Assembly (NCBI GenBank): GCA_003138895.1
Contig: PLHJ01000012.1
Location: forward strand, 21,628-79,944
Source: Acidimicrobiaceae bacterium
GTDB lineage: Bacteria > Actinomycetota > Acidimicrobiia > Acidimicrobiales > RAAP-2
Reading direction: 5' to 3'
Length of the DNA stretch: 58,317 bases
Positions 46,001 to 54,074 of the stretch are shown one piece after another. The notes beneath the pieces were generated by a model. The model made no database searches, was not told where the DNA came from, and was given only the letters and a program-made list of their open reading frames with translations. Each line of letters begins with the position of its first letter. The first letter of the stretch is position 1. The position numbers and the translations under genes were made by a program.

Positions 46001-46530
46001 TCATCATTTACACCAATGACCAACGTGACACCGAAGCCTGTCGATTCCATTTTCCCCGCCAGCATCAAGACCCTTTTCTCTGCATTGCGGATTTCTTCCG
46101 GGAAGACCAAAGCCCCGATCATGATTACGCGAGCTTCATGCTCGTCACCATGGGCTCACGAGTCTCTGAACGCTGCCAAGAACTTTTCGAAGAAAATCGT
46201 TACACCGACTACCTCATGCTGCACGGCCTCGGTGTTGAAATGGCCGAAGCCTTGGCCGAACTTTGGCATCACCGAATTCGTGAAGAACTTGGCTTCGTAA
46301 CAGAAGACGGTCCTACGCTCACGGGACTTTTTCGCCAGCAATACCGCGGCGGTCGTTATTCGTGGGGCTACCCCGCGTGTCCCGATCTCACCGATAACGC
46401 AAAAGTTGCCACGTTGCTCGAAGCAGGTCGCATTGGCGTCAGTGTCTCCGAGGGCTTCCAGCTGCATCCCGAACAAACCACCGACGCCATCATTTGCCAT
46501 CACCCAATGGCGAAGTATTTCGTGGCGTAG
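43024..46530 (+). CDS. metH: Cobalamin-dependent methionine synthase
   Basis: 1168 residues with the full MetH order. The homocysteine-binding barrel (about 1-330) has zinc cysteines in LNCATGP (near 239) and GGCCGTSPEHL (near 303). A pterin-binding barrel follows from about 345 (LLVGERTNANGSKKFREAM). Next is the B12 cap, then the cobalamin domain with GDVHDIGKNLVDIIL near 745 (the His is the cobalt ligand), and an AdoMet-binding reactivation domain to the end (RYSWGYPACPDL). It methylates homocysteine using methyltetrahydrofolate. Confidence 0.97.
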   Translation: MESVSFLPYAQVDPADPYLSALARGTVIYDGATGTNLQMLNLGADDFGGAALEGCNEILVQTRPKIIEDLHRSFLEVGVDAIETDSFGSFSVVLAEYGIADQAHSLALASAQIARRVADEYASPGSPRFVAGSIGPGTKFPSLGQISYQDLSASYEELAYGLLEGGVDLLLVETMYDLLSGKAAIAACHRAMARHGRRVPIQAQVTIELTGRMLPGTEIGAAITSLVPMGIDVLGLNCATGPVEMYEPLHQLSDTAPLPLACLPNAGLPSVVDGLMHYDLTPEALAQHLSRFVAEFGVAAVGGCCGTSPEHLRHVVDAVRSVKPAPRTPILEPSAASIYSATPYHQDQSVLLVGERTNANGSKKFREAMLEGDWDTCIAIGRDQIKEGAHILDVCVDYTGADGVADMHELMSRLATQSSVPVMVDTTETKVARAALSWLGGKAILNSVNLEEGDGPGTRLDGFLSLAAEFGCGVVATCIDEEGQARDADWKVRAAKAITDLAVERYGLSAEDIFIDTLALPLSTGMVDSRRDGIETIEAIRRIKTELPGVQTILGLSNISFGLNPAARQVLNSVFLHECAEAGLDAAIVHASKILPLARVDEEARRICLDLIYDRRSDDYDPLSALLHLFEGVSVSSSSGPSLENLSLRDRLRRRIIDGVRVGLEVDLQQALDEPILPLDIVNDILLDGMREVGELFASGEMQLPFVLQSAETMKMAVAYLEPFMEKSDQGGRGTVVLATVKGDVHDIGKNLVDIILTNNGYEVVNLGIKVGINEMLTAVEEHNADALGMSGLLVKSTLIMRENLEVMNDRQFEKIPVLLGGAALTRTYVERDLRETYNGRVFYGKDAFEGLRVLDRLGELRRGAEDDPLFGREISERRVPRRSRDGQAPAPEGLPSRSPSVPSDTQLFPPPFIGSRVAKGVSLDDISEYLNLTALFRNQWGFRPENGEDDGAFKERVRSVLRDQLAIAKADDLLIPQVVWGHFPAASEGQDLIIYTNDQRDTEACRFHFPRQHQDPFLCIADFFREDQSPDHDYASFMLVTMGSRVSERCQELFEENRYTDYLMLHGLGVEMAEALAELWHHRIREELGFVTEDGPTLTGLFRQQYRGGRYSWGYPACPDLTDNAKVATLLEAGRIGVSVSEGFQLHPEQTTDAIICHHPMAKYFVA

Positions 46531-46557
46531 CGATAACTCCTTAAAAGTTCTTATCGC
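46530..46557 (+). terminator. Candidate hairpin after metH
   Basis: GCGATAA (46530-46536) pairs with TTATCGC (46551-46557) around a 14-nt loop, starting on the last base of the metH stop codon. No T-tract follows, so termination is uncertain. Confidence 0.4.
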
Positions 46558-46598
46558 CCGACCATATTGCTGGGTGCGTCAACCGTAGTATCGCTCAG

Positions 46599-48140
46599 GT
46601 GCCTTTCTCGCTCAATCGACGTCAATTACTCGGAAGTATTGGCATTCTCGCCGGATCGACACTCTTGGAGAGCAGCTCGAGCGAAGCGTTCGCCAGTGCA
46701 CTCGGCGCGACATTGCTTCCTAAGTCCAAGTGGTTGCAACACGAAAATAGTCGTGCGGGATCAACGGAATGGTTATCGCACAAAGGAGCGTCCATAGGTG
46801 CGCTTGATGGTTACGCGAGCACCACCAGTGTGAATCGTGGCGAGTCGCTCAATCTGTTTGTTTCCACGACCTATGCAAGTTTCATCGTAAAAGTATTTCG
46901 CATGGGGTACTACCAGGGACTCGGTGCGAGACTCATTGAAACGTCGTCGAAGGTCACGGGACACGTGCAAACGATTCCCAGTCCCGACCAACTGGGCACG
47001 GTCGATTGCAACTGGGAATCTTCGCTACAACTCTCGATTGGCCACCACTATCCGCCCGGACAGTATCTCGCCCTGCTCGTGGCGCCCGACCAGACGGGAC
47101 GCTTCGTGCCGTTTCTCGTTCGTGACGATTCGTCCAAGGCCGCTTTCGTGTACATGAGTTCCGTGACGACGTGGCAGGCGTATAACGCGTGGGGTGGCTT
47201 CAGTCTCTACCGTGGTGCCAATCAAGACGGCGACGACGGTTTCAATGACGCCACGCGGGCTGACGTTGTTTCCTTTAACCGACCGTATTCACGGTCCATG
47301 CAAAACGGTGCCGGTGACTTTCTCGGTAATGAGTTTCCATTTTTGTTCCTGGCCGAACAACTTGGTCTGGACATGACCTACTGGACAAGCCTGGATCTTC
47401 ACGAGCGAGGAAACTTATTGTCCTCACACAAGGCTTTGTTATCCCTCGGCCACGACGAGTATTACTCCCCCGCGATGCGCGATGCCGTCACTACCGCCGT
47501 GAGCAATGGTCTCAACGTGTCCTTCTTTGGTGCCAACTTCATTTACCGAAAGATCCGTTTTGAACCAAGCGCGAACGGGCACTGCCGACTCATGGTGAAC
47601 TACCGATCAACTGCCGATCCGATCATGGCAACGAATCCGCAGCTCGCGACCGTCAATTGGCAGGACTATCCATCTGGCATTGCTTCAAGCACCTTTACTG
47701 GGTCGTACTGGGGTGGCGTTGACGGCGCGGGTTCACTCGAAGTTGAAAATGCGTCAACGTGGTTATGGGCCAATACTGGACTGAGCAACGGTGCCGTTCT
47801 TCCCAACGCCCTCGGTGGCGAGTTCAATCACTATGTCACCACGGCCGTCAATCCGGCGAACGTAGAAATTCTCGCGAGTTCGAATGTCGGAGGCGGCGAA
47901 AGCGACGTGACGTACGTTGCTGCAGCCAACGGAGGTGGCGTTTTTTGTTCCGGTACGGGTCACTGGATCTACGACCTCTCGAATTTCCCCAAGCTCTACG
48001 CCCTGCAACAGGGTTATATGTTGGCGCCGCCAATCGCCAACGTCACGTTTCCTATACGCCGAGCAACGGTTAATGTTCTTTCGCTTTTTGGTTCTGGCCC
48101 CGCCGGCGCCAGTCAACCCTCTACGTCAACGCCAAACTAG
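46599..48140 (+). CDS. Tat-exported N,N-dimethylformamidase beta-subunit-like protein
   Basis: 513 residues from a GTG start. The N-terminus SLNRRQLLGSIGILAGSTLL has a twin-arginine motif and hydrophobic core, indicating Tat export, with cleavage likely near AFA. The body resembles the dimethylformamidase large-subunit-like domain: VKVFRMGYYQGLGARLIE, YMSSVTTWQAYNAWGGFSLY and LSLGHDEYYSPAMRDAV. A characterised DMFase needs iron and a small subunit; no small subunit is seen here, and most homologs are of unknown function. The C-terminus is Ser/Thr/Pro-rich. The stop interlocks with lipBA in CTAG. Confidence 0.78.
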   Translation: MPFSLNRRQLLGSIGILAGSTLLESSSSEAFASALGATLLPKSKWLQHENSRAGSTEWLSHKGASIGALDGYASTTSVNRGESLNLFVSTTYASFIVKVFRMGYYQGLGARLIETSSKVTGHVQTIPSPDQLGTVDCNWESSLQLSIGHHYPPGQYLALLVAPDQTGRFVPFLVRDDSSKAAFVYMSSVTTWQAYNAWGGFSLYRGANQDGDDGFNDATRADVVSFNRPYSRSMQNGAGDFLGNEFPFLFLAEQLGLDMTYWTSLDLHERGNLLSSHKALLSLGHDEYYSPAMRDAVTTAVSNGLNVSFFGANFIYRKIRFEPSANGHCRLMVNYRSTADPIMATNPQLATVNWQDYPSGIASSTFTGSYWGGVDGAGSLEVENASTWLWANTGLSNGAVLPNALGGEFNHYVTTAVNPANVEILASSNVGGGESDVTYVAAANGGGVFCSGTGHWIYDLSNFPKLYALQQGYMLAPPIANVTFPIRRATVNVLSLFGSGPAGASQPSTSTPN

Positions 48141-49762
48141 CGACGAAGCGAAACCGACACGGGTGTCGAGGCCGCCAAGGCCTCACGCGCGTGATAACTC
48201 GATCTCGTGAGCGGTGACGACTGCACATGGGAAAGTCCGAGCGAGCGACCCACCTGCGCCAGTTGCTCAAATTCGTCGGGCGTCCACCAACGCGCTACTG
48301 GCAGATGGTGCTCGCTGGGACGTAAATATTGACCAATCGTGGCGATTGACACGCCCACCGAAGCCATGTCCACCAAGACCTCTTCAACTTCGTCAGCATT
48401 TTCACCCAGACCCACCATGAGGCCTGACTTCGTCGTAATTCCCGCCTTCGCACTTCGAGCGAGCACGGCCAACGACCGTGCGTAACCCGCACTCGGTCGA
48501 ACAGCGTGTTGCAGTCGCGCCACCGTCTCCACGTTGTGACTCAGCACATCAGGAGAAGCATCAATCAGCAACCGCAAAGCTTCGGGGTCCCCCTTTAAGT
48601 CACTCGTCAATACCTCGACGGACGTGCCGGGCTTACGCTCGCGAATGGCTCGAATCGTGGCCGCAATTGCACCAGCGCCACCGTCGTCAAGGTCGTCGCG
48701 TGCCACACAGGTAATAACTGCGTGCGAAAGATTGAGGCGCACCACCGCCTCAGCCACGCGGTCGGGTTCCGTTGGATCTAGGGGCATGGGCTTTCTTGTA
48801 TCGACGAGACAAAATCCACACGCACGGGTGCATCGCTCACCGTTCACCATGAACGTGGCCGTACCCTGCGACCAACACTCGAAAATATTCGGACAGCCGG
48901 CTTCTTCGCAGACCGTTACGAGTCGCAAATCTTCCGTGAGCGTGCGTAGCGACTGATATTCATTTCCCATGTGTGCGGGGATACGTAGCCACTCAGGCTT
49001 ACGTTCATGAATGGAAAGGCCGTCTTCGGGATTGACGCCCGCTTTTCGTAGCCGGCGAAGCAAGGGACGCTCCGACGTCCACGTCGCCGATGCGCGTTCG
49101 ACGCTCGCGTAGGAATTCTCCAAACTCAACCGACTCGTGAGTTCGAGGTCCAGTTGGTCCTCGACGTCGCGCAGCGACACTTCTAGTCCCAGGCTGGTGA
49201 GAGACCCCACGGGCTTTCCCACGATGCCACAGGGCACGATGGCGTTAAACGCGGCGAGATCAACGTTGACGTTGAGGGCCACACCGTGCAACGTGCGCCG
49301 ACGGCCTTGCTCGTCTCGTTCGGTGCGAACGCCCACGGCAGCAATTTTGTGGGGGATCTCGTCAAGTCGTGCCCACACGCCAGGAAATCCTTCGAGGCGA
49401 CCGACTTGCCCGAGCCATCCATCGACGTCAAAGTGCTGCACCGTCGCGATAACGGCATCTTCGAGGGACGTGACGTGCTTTTTTCCGGCCGAGGGATCGT
49501 CAGCAACGGTGACAATGGCCCACGCCACGATTTGTCCCGGACCGTGGTACGTAACGTCACCACCGCGGTCAGCGTCGACCACCACGGCGTCAAGTTCACC
49601 TTCTGGCACGAGAAAGTGCTCGTTGAGCGTTCGAATGCCCTTCGTGTACGTCGGTGGGTGCTCCATGAGCAACAAATAATCGTCTCGTGAATGGAGCAGC
49701 GCTCGTTGTAAATCGTTCGCCTCAAGGAACGCAACGCGTCCTAGGTGGCGACGTCGAAGCAC
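48137..49762 (-). CDS. lipBA: LipB-LipA fusion: octanoyltransferase plus lipoyl synthase
   Basis: 541 residues joining two enzymes. Residues 1 to about 215 are LipB: RGGDVTYHGPGQ (66-77), HKIAAVG with Lys139, and PCGIVGKPVGSL with Cys178, the acyl-Cys site. From about residue 225 it is LipA: C285-C290-C296 (CEEAGCPNIFEC) for the auxiliary cluster, C311-C315-C318 (CTRACGFC) for the radical-SAM cluster, and the C-terminal RSSY (520-523). All key residues are present, so both activities look intact. The GTG start directly follows the E2 stop, so it is coupled to the complex it lipoylates. Confidence 0.95.
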   Translation of the reverse strand: MLRRRHLGRVAFLEANDLQRALLHSRDDYLLLMEHPPTYTKGIRTLNEHFLVPEGELDAVVVDADRGGDVTYHGPGQIVAWAIVTVADDPSAGKKHVTSLEDAVIATVQHFDVDGWLGQVGRLEGFPGVWARLDEIPHKIAAVGVRTERDEQGRRRTLHGVALNVNVDLAAFNAIVPCGIVGKPVGSLTSLGLEVSLRDVEDQLDLELTSRLSLENSYASVERASATWTSERPLLRRLRKAGVNPEDGLSIHERKPEWLRIPAHMGNEYQSLRTLTEDLRLVTVCEEAGCPNIFECWSQGTATFMVNGERCTRACGFCLVDTRKPMPLDPTEPDRVAEAVVRLNLSHAVITCVARDDLDDGGAGAIAATIRAIRERKPGTSVEVLTSDLKGDPEALRLLIDASPDVLSHNVETVARLQHAVRPSAGYARSLAVLARSAKAGITTKSGLMVGLGENADEVEEVLVDMASVGVSIATIGQYLRPSEHHLPVARWWTPDEFEQLAQVGRSLGLSHVQSSPLTRSSYHAREALAASTPVSVSLRR

Positions 49763-50998
49763 TTAGCGTTCACCCTCAACGTCAAATCCCGCGAGGAGTT
49801 CTCCGACTCGTTGCAGGTAGTTCGCGGCAATTGTCGGTTCGCAGACTCGGTGATCAAACGTGAGGCCCAACATCATTCGTCGACCAAGCACAATGCTCGG
49901 TGCACCGTTCACCATCTCAACAACGGGCACCAATCGAGCGGCACCGGCGGACAAAACAGCTACCTGCGGTTGGATGATGATGGGTTGCGTCCACAGCGTC
50001 TGCTCATTAGGCGCTCCAAGAATCGTGAACGTTCCACCCATGAGGTCGTCGGTCGTCAATTGGCGAGTTGAAAGGCGCTCGTCAAGATCAGCTACTCGGC
50101 GCGCAAGCGCACGAAGCGTCAGACCAGCAGCGGCGTGCACCACCGGAACGAGCATGCCGTCGTCTTTTTGGGTTCGAACGAGCCCCAGATTGATGGTGCG
50201 ATGCACGACCAATTCGTCATCGGCGTAGGTGGCGTTGAGGAACGGAAACTCACCAAGAGCCCGAACGGCAGAAAGAGCAACGAGCATCTCGTCACTCAGG
50301 TGCGCACCATCACGGGTTTCTCTTCCCACGAGGTCGAGTCGATCAACAATGCTGGCGTCTACTTCCACGACAACAAAGCCGTGCGGAGTGGTCTGTGACG
50401 ACGCCACCATATGCTCGCCCATGCGCTTGCGGCCATTGCTCAGCGGCACGAGCAATTCGTCGGTGGGACCGTTGGCGACGGCGCGCTCGGCGTCTCGTCG
50501 CGTTATGGCACCACCAGGTCCCGTGCCCTTAATGGCCGCTGGTTCGACGCCGCCGTCAGCCAAGATGCGACGAACGACAGGCGAGGTGACGACACCCGCC
50601 TCGCCATCACTCGTCGCTTGACGAGTGGGAACTGCAGCAACCGGTGGCGCTGCGGGGGCAGGCGTGCTTGGAATTTCGGGCGCCGCGGTAGGCGTTGGCG
50701 TACTTGTTTCGTTCGAAGCTGTCGGAGCGGAAGCGGGCGCAGGACTTGGCGTGGCACTTGCGTCGCCTTCGCCAATGACGGCAACTCGTCCACCAACGAG
50801 AACGGTTTCTCCTTCGGGCACCAGAATCTCGAGGAGTACTCCCGCACTCGGCGAGGGCATTTCGGAGTCAACTTTGTCGGTGGAGATTTCGTAGAGCGCT
50901 TCATCGCGTTCAACACGATCACCGACGTTCTTCATCCACCGAGTAACAATGCCCTCGGTAACGGATTCGCCTAGCGACGGAAGAAGTACGTCAGCCAA
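49763..50998 (-). CDS. Dihydrolipoamide acyltransferase (E2) of a 2-oxoacid dehydrogenase, with atypical catalytic motif
   Basis: 411 residues from a TTG at 50998 that overlaps the lpd end by 8 bp. The single lipoyl domain has the lipoyl-Lys in ISTDKVDSEMPSP, an Ala/Pro/Thr linker follows, then an E3-binding domain (TSPVVRRILADGGVEPAAIKG) and an acyltransferase domain. The usual HRxxDG catalytic motif reads DHRVCEPT near residue 383, so Asp-Gly is replaced by Glu-Pro. Whether it still transfers acyl groups is uncertain. Position between lpd and lipBA shows it belongs to a lipoyl complex; which acid is oxidised is not clear. Confidence 0.9.
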   Translation of the reverse strand: MADVLLPSLGESVTEGIVTRWMKNVGDRVERDEALYEISTDKVDSEMPSPSAGVLLEILVPEGETVLVGGRVAVIGEGDASATPSPAPASAPTASNETSTPTPTAAPEIPSTPAPAAPPVAAVPTRQATSDGEAGVVTSPVVRRILADGGVEPAAIKGTGPGGAITRRDAERAVANGPTDELLVPLSNGRKRMGEHMVASSQTTPHGFVVVEVDASIVDRLDLVGRETRDGAHLSDEMLVALSAVRALGEFPFLNATYADDELVVHRTINLGLVRTQKDDGMLVPVVHAAAGLTLRALARRVADLDERLSTRQLTTDDLMGGTFTILGAPNEQTLWTQPIIIQPQVAVLSAGAARLVPVVEMVNGAPSIVLGRRMMLGLTFDHRVCEPTIAANYLQRVGELLAGFDVEGER

Positions 50999-52412
50999 CG
51001 TGCAAGCCTCTGCCGGCGAGCGCGAGCAAAGTTTCGCCAAACGTCTCGGACAGCGATGGGTGTGGCTGGATAAGTCCCGCTGCTTCTTCGGCGGTGGCTT
51101 CCCAGTTCACGGCGTAGTAACCCGCGCCGAGTTGTTCCGTGACCCAAGGGCCGGCCATGTGCACACCAAGAATTTGACCCGCCGTACCGTCAGCACGTTT
51201 TTCCGCGATGATCTTCACGACACCGTCCGTGTCGCCAATGATTCGCGCACGTGAGTTACCACCGAAGGGATCTTTCTTGACTAACACTTCGTAACCGCGT
51301 TCTTTCGCAGTGGCTTCGGTCAAACCGCAAAACGCCACTTCCGGGTTTGAATAGATTGCCCACGGCACGCGGTCGTAGTCCACGGGTACCACGGACTCGC
51401 CAAGGATTGTCTTAATGGTCACAATGGCTTCGGCGAATCCCACGTGCGCCAATTGCGGCGTATTGGCAACGACGTCGCCAACAGCGAACACGTTGGGCGC
51501 GCCCGTGCGCTGGTACTCGTCAGTCACGACAAATCCTCGCTCGTTGATCTCTACGCCCGTTCCGTCAGCAACGAGGCCCTCCGTGCGAGCGCGACGGCCA
51601 ACAGAGACGACGACCATCTCAACTTCCACGTCGTCACCACCTTCGACGTGAACCTTGGTGGTGTTGCCCTTCTTTGAAGGTGTGTGACCCGTCACCGATG
51701 CGCCAACTTTGATTTCCATGCCGCGTTTCTTAAAAGCGCGTTGCACCACACTCGCTACTTCAGTGTCACAGCCGGTGAGAATCGCGGGCAGTCCTTCGAG
51801 GACCGTGACCTTCGTTCCCATGTCCGTCAGCATCGACGCGAACTCACAGCCAATCGCTCCGCCACCAATGACGACAGCGGTCGACGGCAACTGCTTAAGG
51901 TCAAGAAATTCGTCGGAGGTCACGACGAGCGAGCCGTCAACTTCAAATCCGGGAAGCGTACGTGGTACGGATCCTGGCGCCAAGACAATGTTCGTTCCCT
52001 TAATTTCTTTACCCTGGTCTTCACCGTCGAGAACGCGCACCGTGAGTCCGGGTTGCAATTGTCCCGTCCCCGAAAAAACGGTCACGTTTCGTCCCTTGAG
52101 AAGCCCTGAGAGTCCCTTAAACAAAACATCAACAACTTCGTTCTTTCGATTTTGGCTTACCGAGAAATCAACACCAACGGTGCCGGTAGTAAATCCAAAA
52201 TCCGCCGCGTGCTCAATAGTGCGATTAACGTGCGCCGTTTCCAAAAATTCTTTCGCTGGTACACAACCACGGTGCAAGCACGTGCCACCTACTTTGTCGC
52301 GCTCGACGAGCGCCATGTTCAGTCCCGCGGATGCTCCATAGAGCGCGGCGGCGTAACCACCTGGCCCCCCACCAATGATGACGACGTCAAATTGTTGGGT
52401 TTCTTCAGCCAT
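50991..52412 (-). CDS. lpd: Dihydrolipoamide dehydrogenase (E3)
   Basis: 473 residues, a flavoprotein disulfide reductase that reoxidises dihydrolipoyl groups with NAD+. It has the FAD-binding IIGGGPGGYAAALYG, the redox disulfide in GGTCLHRGCVPAKEF near residue 43, the NAD-binding VVIGGGAIGCEFASML, NVFAVGDVVANTPQLAHVG, and the C-terminal active-site HPSLSE. It heads the unit lpd-E2-lipBA and can also serve the kgd product at the left edge. Confidence 0.97.
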   Translation of the reverse strand: MAEETQQFDVVIIGGGPGGYAAALYGASAGLNMALVERDKVGGTCLHRGCVPAKEFLETAHVNRTIEHAADFGFTTGTVGVDFSVSQNRKNEVVDVLFKGLSGLLKGRNVTVFSGTGQLQPGLTVRVLDGEDQGKEIKGTNIVLAPGSVPRTLPGFEVDGSLVVTSDEFLDLKQLPSTAVVIGGGAIGCEFASMLTDMGTKVTVLEGLPAILTGCDTEVASVVQRAFKKRGMEIKVGASVTGHTPSKKGNTTKVHVEGGDDVEVEMVVVSVGRRARTEGLVADGTGVEINERGFVVTDEYQRTGAPNVFAVGDVVANTPQLAHVGFAEAIVTIKTILGESVVPVDYDRVPWAIYSNPEVAFCGLTEATAKERGYEVLVKKDPFGGNSRARIIGDTDGVVKIIAEKRADGTAGQILGVHMAGPWVTEQLGAGYYAVNWEATAEEAAGLIQPHPSLSETFGETLLALAGRGLHVG

Positions 52413-52481
52413 GGCACATTCCCTTCACGAACTATTCAGCCGATGTAAATCCTAATGAATTTGGCCAGTTGTAATACGGGA

Positions 52482-52925
52482 TCAGAGCTGGCGACGGCCC
52501 CGTTGCACGTCGGCGGCCTCGGTGGCCAATTGGTCCACGAAATCATTCATTCGGTCGCCCGAGTGGCCCTTCACCCAAGAAAACGAGATTTCGCGGGGAC
52601 TATCGAGCGTCAGAGCAAAGAGGTCTTCCCACAGGTCCCGATTCGCGACGGGCTTTCCCTGGGAGTTCTTCCAGCCACGACGGAGCCAGCCCACGTGCCA
52701 TTTCTCCTCAAAGCACTTCACGACGTAATTGGAATCCGAGACAATTTCCAAGGGGTCATCGGGGTTGTCGCGCAACGCCTCAATTACCGCTAGAAGTTCC
52801 ATTCTCTGATTGGTTGTGTGGACATCCGCGCCACTGGCGAAGTGATCGTGGTCTCTCGCCCACGCCCAACCCCCCGGTCCAGGATTACCGCGACAAGAAC
52901 CATCCGTATGGATGCGAACGGTCAC
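52482..52925 (-). CDS. rnhA: Ribonuclease HI
   Basis: About 147 residues. It degrades RNA in RNA-DNA hybrids. The four carboxylates are visible: IHTDGSCRGNPGPGGWA (Asp), QRMELLAVIEAL (Glu), IVSDSNYVVKC (Asp) and NDFVDQLA (Asp), with SWVKGHSGDRMND carrying the active-site His. The GTG at 52925 overlaps the stop of the Rrf2 gene (GTGA) and is preferred, although a GTG at 52940 is also in frame. Co-transcription with the Rrf2 regulator is likely. Confidence 0.95.
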   Translation of the reverse strand: MTVRIHTDGSCRGNPGPGGWAWARDHDHFASGADVHTTNQRMELLAVIEALRDNPDDPLEIVSDSNYVVKCFEEKWHVGWLRRGWKNSQGKPVANRDLWEDLFALTLDSPREISFSWVKGHSGDRMNDFVDQLATEAADVQRGRRQL

Positions 52926-53377
52926 GAACGCGTGTGCCACGCGTCAGGATCGTTGGTGAAGCGAGTAACGGCGTCGGGCAGATTGCCTTTTTGCACGTCT
53001 TCCAAAGTCACGTGTTCCAACACTTCTCGAAGCGCGGCTCGCACCGCGACCCACACATCACGTAGGTGCACGGCGGCGCCGTCGTATTCGAGCGTCTCAG
53101 GACGCATTCCTCGAACCCCGGCCATTGGTCCGCCAATGGCGCGCAGGACATCGGCAATCGTGATATCCGCCGCCGGTCGAGCCAATTTAAAGCCACCCTC
53201 GGGACCACGATGAGAAATGACCATTTCACCTCGTCGCAACTCGGAAAGAATTGCTCCGAGAAATTTCGGCGGCAAATTCTGTTCTTGCGCCAAATGTTCA
53301 GCACTCACTGACTCGGTGCTCTCGGCCAACGTCAAAAGCGCACGAATGGCGTAATCGGCCTTGGCGGGAATCTGCAT
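52922..53377 (-). CDS. Rrf2 family transcriptional regulator (no cysteines)
   Basis: 151 residues from an ATG at 53377. An N-terminal winged helix QIPAKADYAIRALLTLAES, LPPKFLGAILSELRRGEMV and the wing SHRGPEGGFKLARPA are characteristic of Rrf2/IscR proteins. There is no cysteine at all, so it cannot bind an Fe-S cluster as IscR does; it must sense something else or act constitutively. The longer upstream frame would overlap the divergent thiE start. The suf genes are 3.3 kb away, so a link is only speculative. Confidence 0.9.
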   Translation of the reverse strand: MQIPAKADYAIRALLTLAESTESVSAEHLAQEQNLPPKFLGAILSELRRGEMVISHRGPEGGFKLARPAADITIADVLRAIGGPMAGVRGMRPETLEYDGAAVHLRDVWVAVRAALREVLEHVTLEDVQKGNLPDAVTRFTNDPDAWHTRS

Positions 53378-53450
53378 TGGCCCATTCTGCACCACTTGGC
53401 TCAAAGAGTTGGCAATTCCGTCCATGAACTTGCGCCCTAGGGTTACGGGC

Positions 53451-54074
53451 GTGTTTGAGCTCCGTAATCGCCGCCTGTACCTGTGCACACCGCTACGCGA
53501 GGATCTCGCAGAGTTTGTCGAAGCGGTCATTCGTGGTGGCGTGGACATTGTGCAACTTCGTGAAAAAGACGGCTCCGCCGAGGCAATTCGTGAAGGTGCT
53601 CGCGTACTACTTCCGATCTGCCACGAGGCCAACGTGCCCTTTATTTTGAACGACGATGCTCAACTAGCACTCGACGTCGGCGCTGACGGGGTCCACGTGG
53701 GTCAAGACGACGTGTCGGTGAGCCAGTGTCGAGCATTACTCGGGAGTGACGCCATTGTTGGACTTTCGACCCACGCCGATGACGAATTTGATCAAGGACT
53801 GCTCGAAGATGTCACGTACCTCAGTGCCGGCCCGATTGAAGAAACACCAACCAAGCCGGGTCGACGTGGCACTGGCCTCGACTACGTGGCTCGGGCGCAG
53901 GCTCGAAGTGATCGACCCGTCTTTGTTACCGGTGGCGTCACCGCATCAAGTATTGCGCTGCTCGCCAATGCGGGTGTACAGCACTTTGTCGTCGTGCGTG
54001 CTCTCACCCAAGCTCGTAATCCCTACCAAGCAGCTCGCGAACTTCGAGCGGCGATTGACCTCGCACTTGGCTAG
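53451..54074 (+). CDS. thiE: Thiamine-phosphate synthase
   Basis: About 207 residues from a GTG at 53451; an ATG at 53424 is also in frame. It joins the pyrimidine and thiazole precursors of thiamine. RRLYLCTPLRE, DIVQLREKDGSAEAIREGA, FILNDDAQLALDVGADGVHV, GQDDVSVSQCRALLG, YLSAGPIEETPTKPGR and PVFVTGGVTASSI follow ThiE order with the pyrophosphate-binding residues. It is divergent from the Rrf2 gene, and its stop interlocks with the following hydrolase in CTAG. No TPP riboswitch is evident in the 73-bp spacer. Confidence 0.94.
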   Translation: MFELRNRRLYLCTPLREDLAEFVEAVIRGGVDIVQLREKDGSAEAIREGARVLLPICHEANVPFILNDDAQLALDVGADGVHVGQDDVSVSQCRALLGSDAIVGLSTHADDEFDQGLLEDVTYLSAGPIEETPTKPGRRGTGLDYVARAQARSDRPVFVTGGVTASSIALLANAGVQHFVVVRALTQARNPYQAARELRAAIDLALG

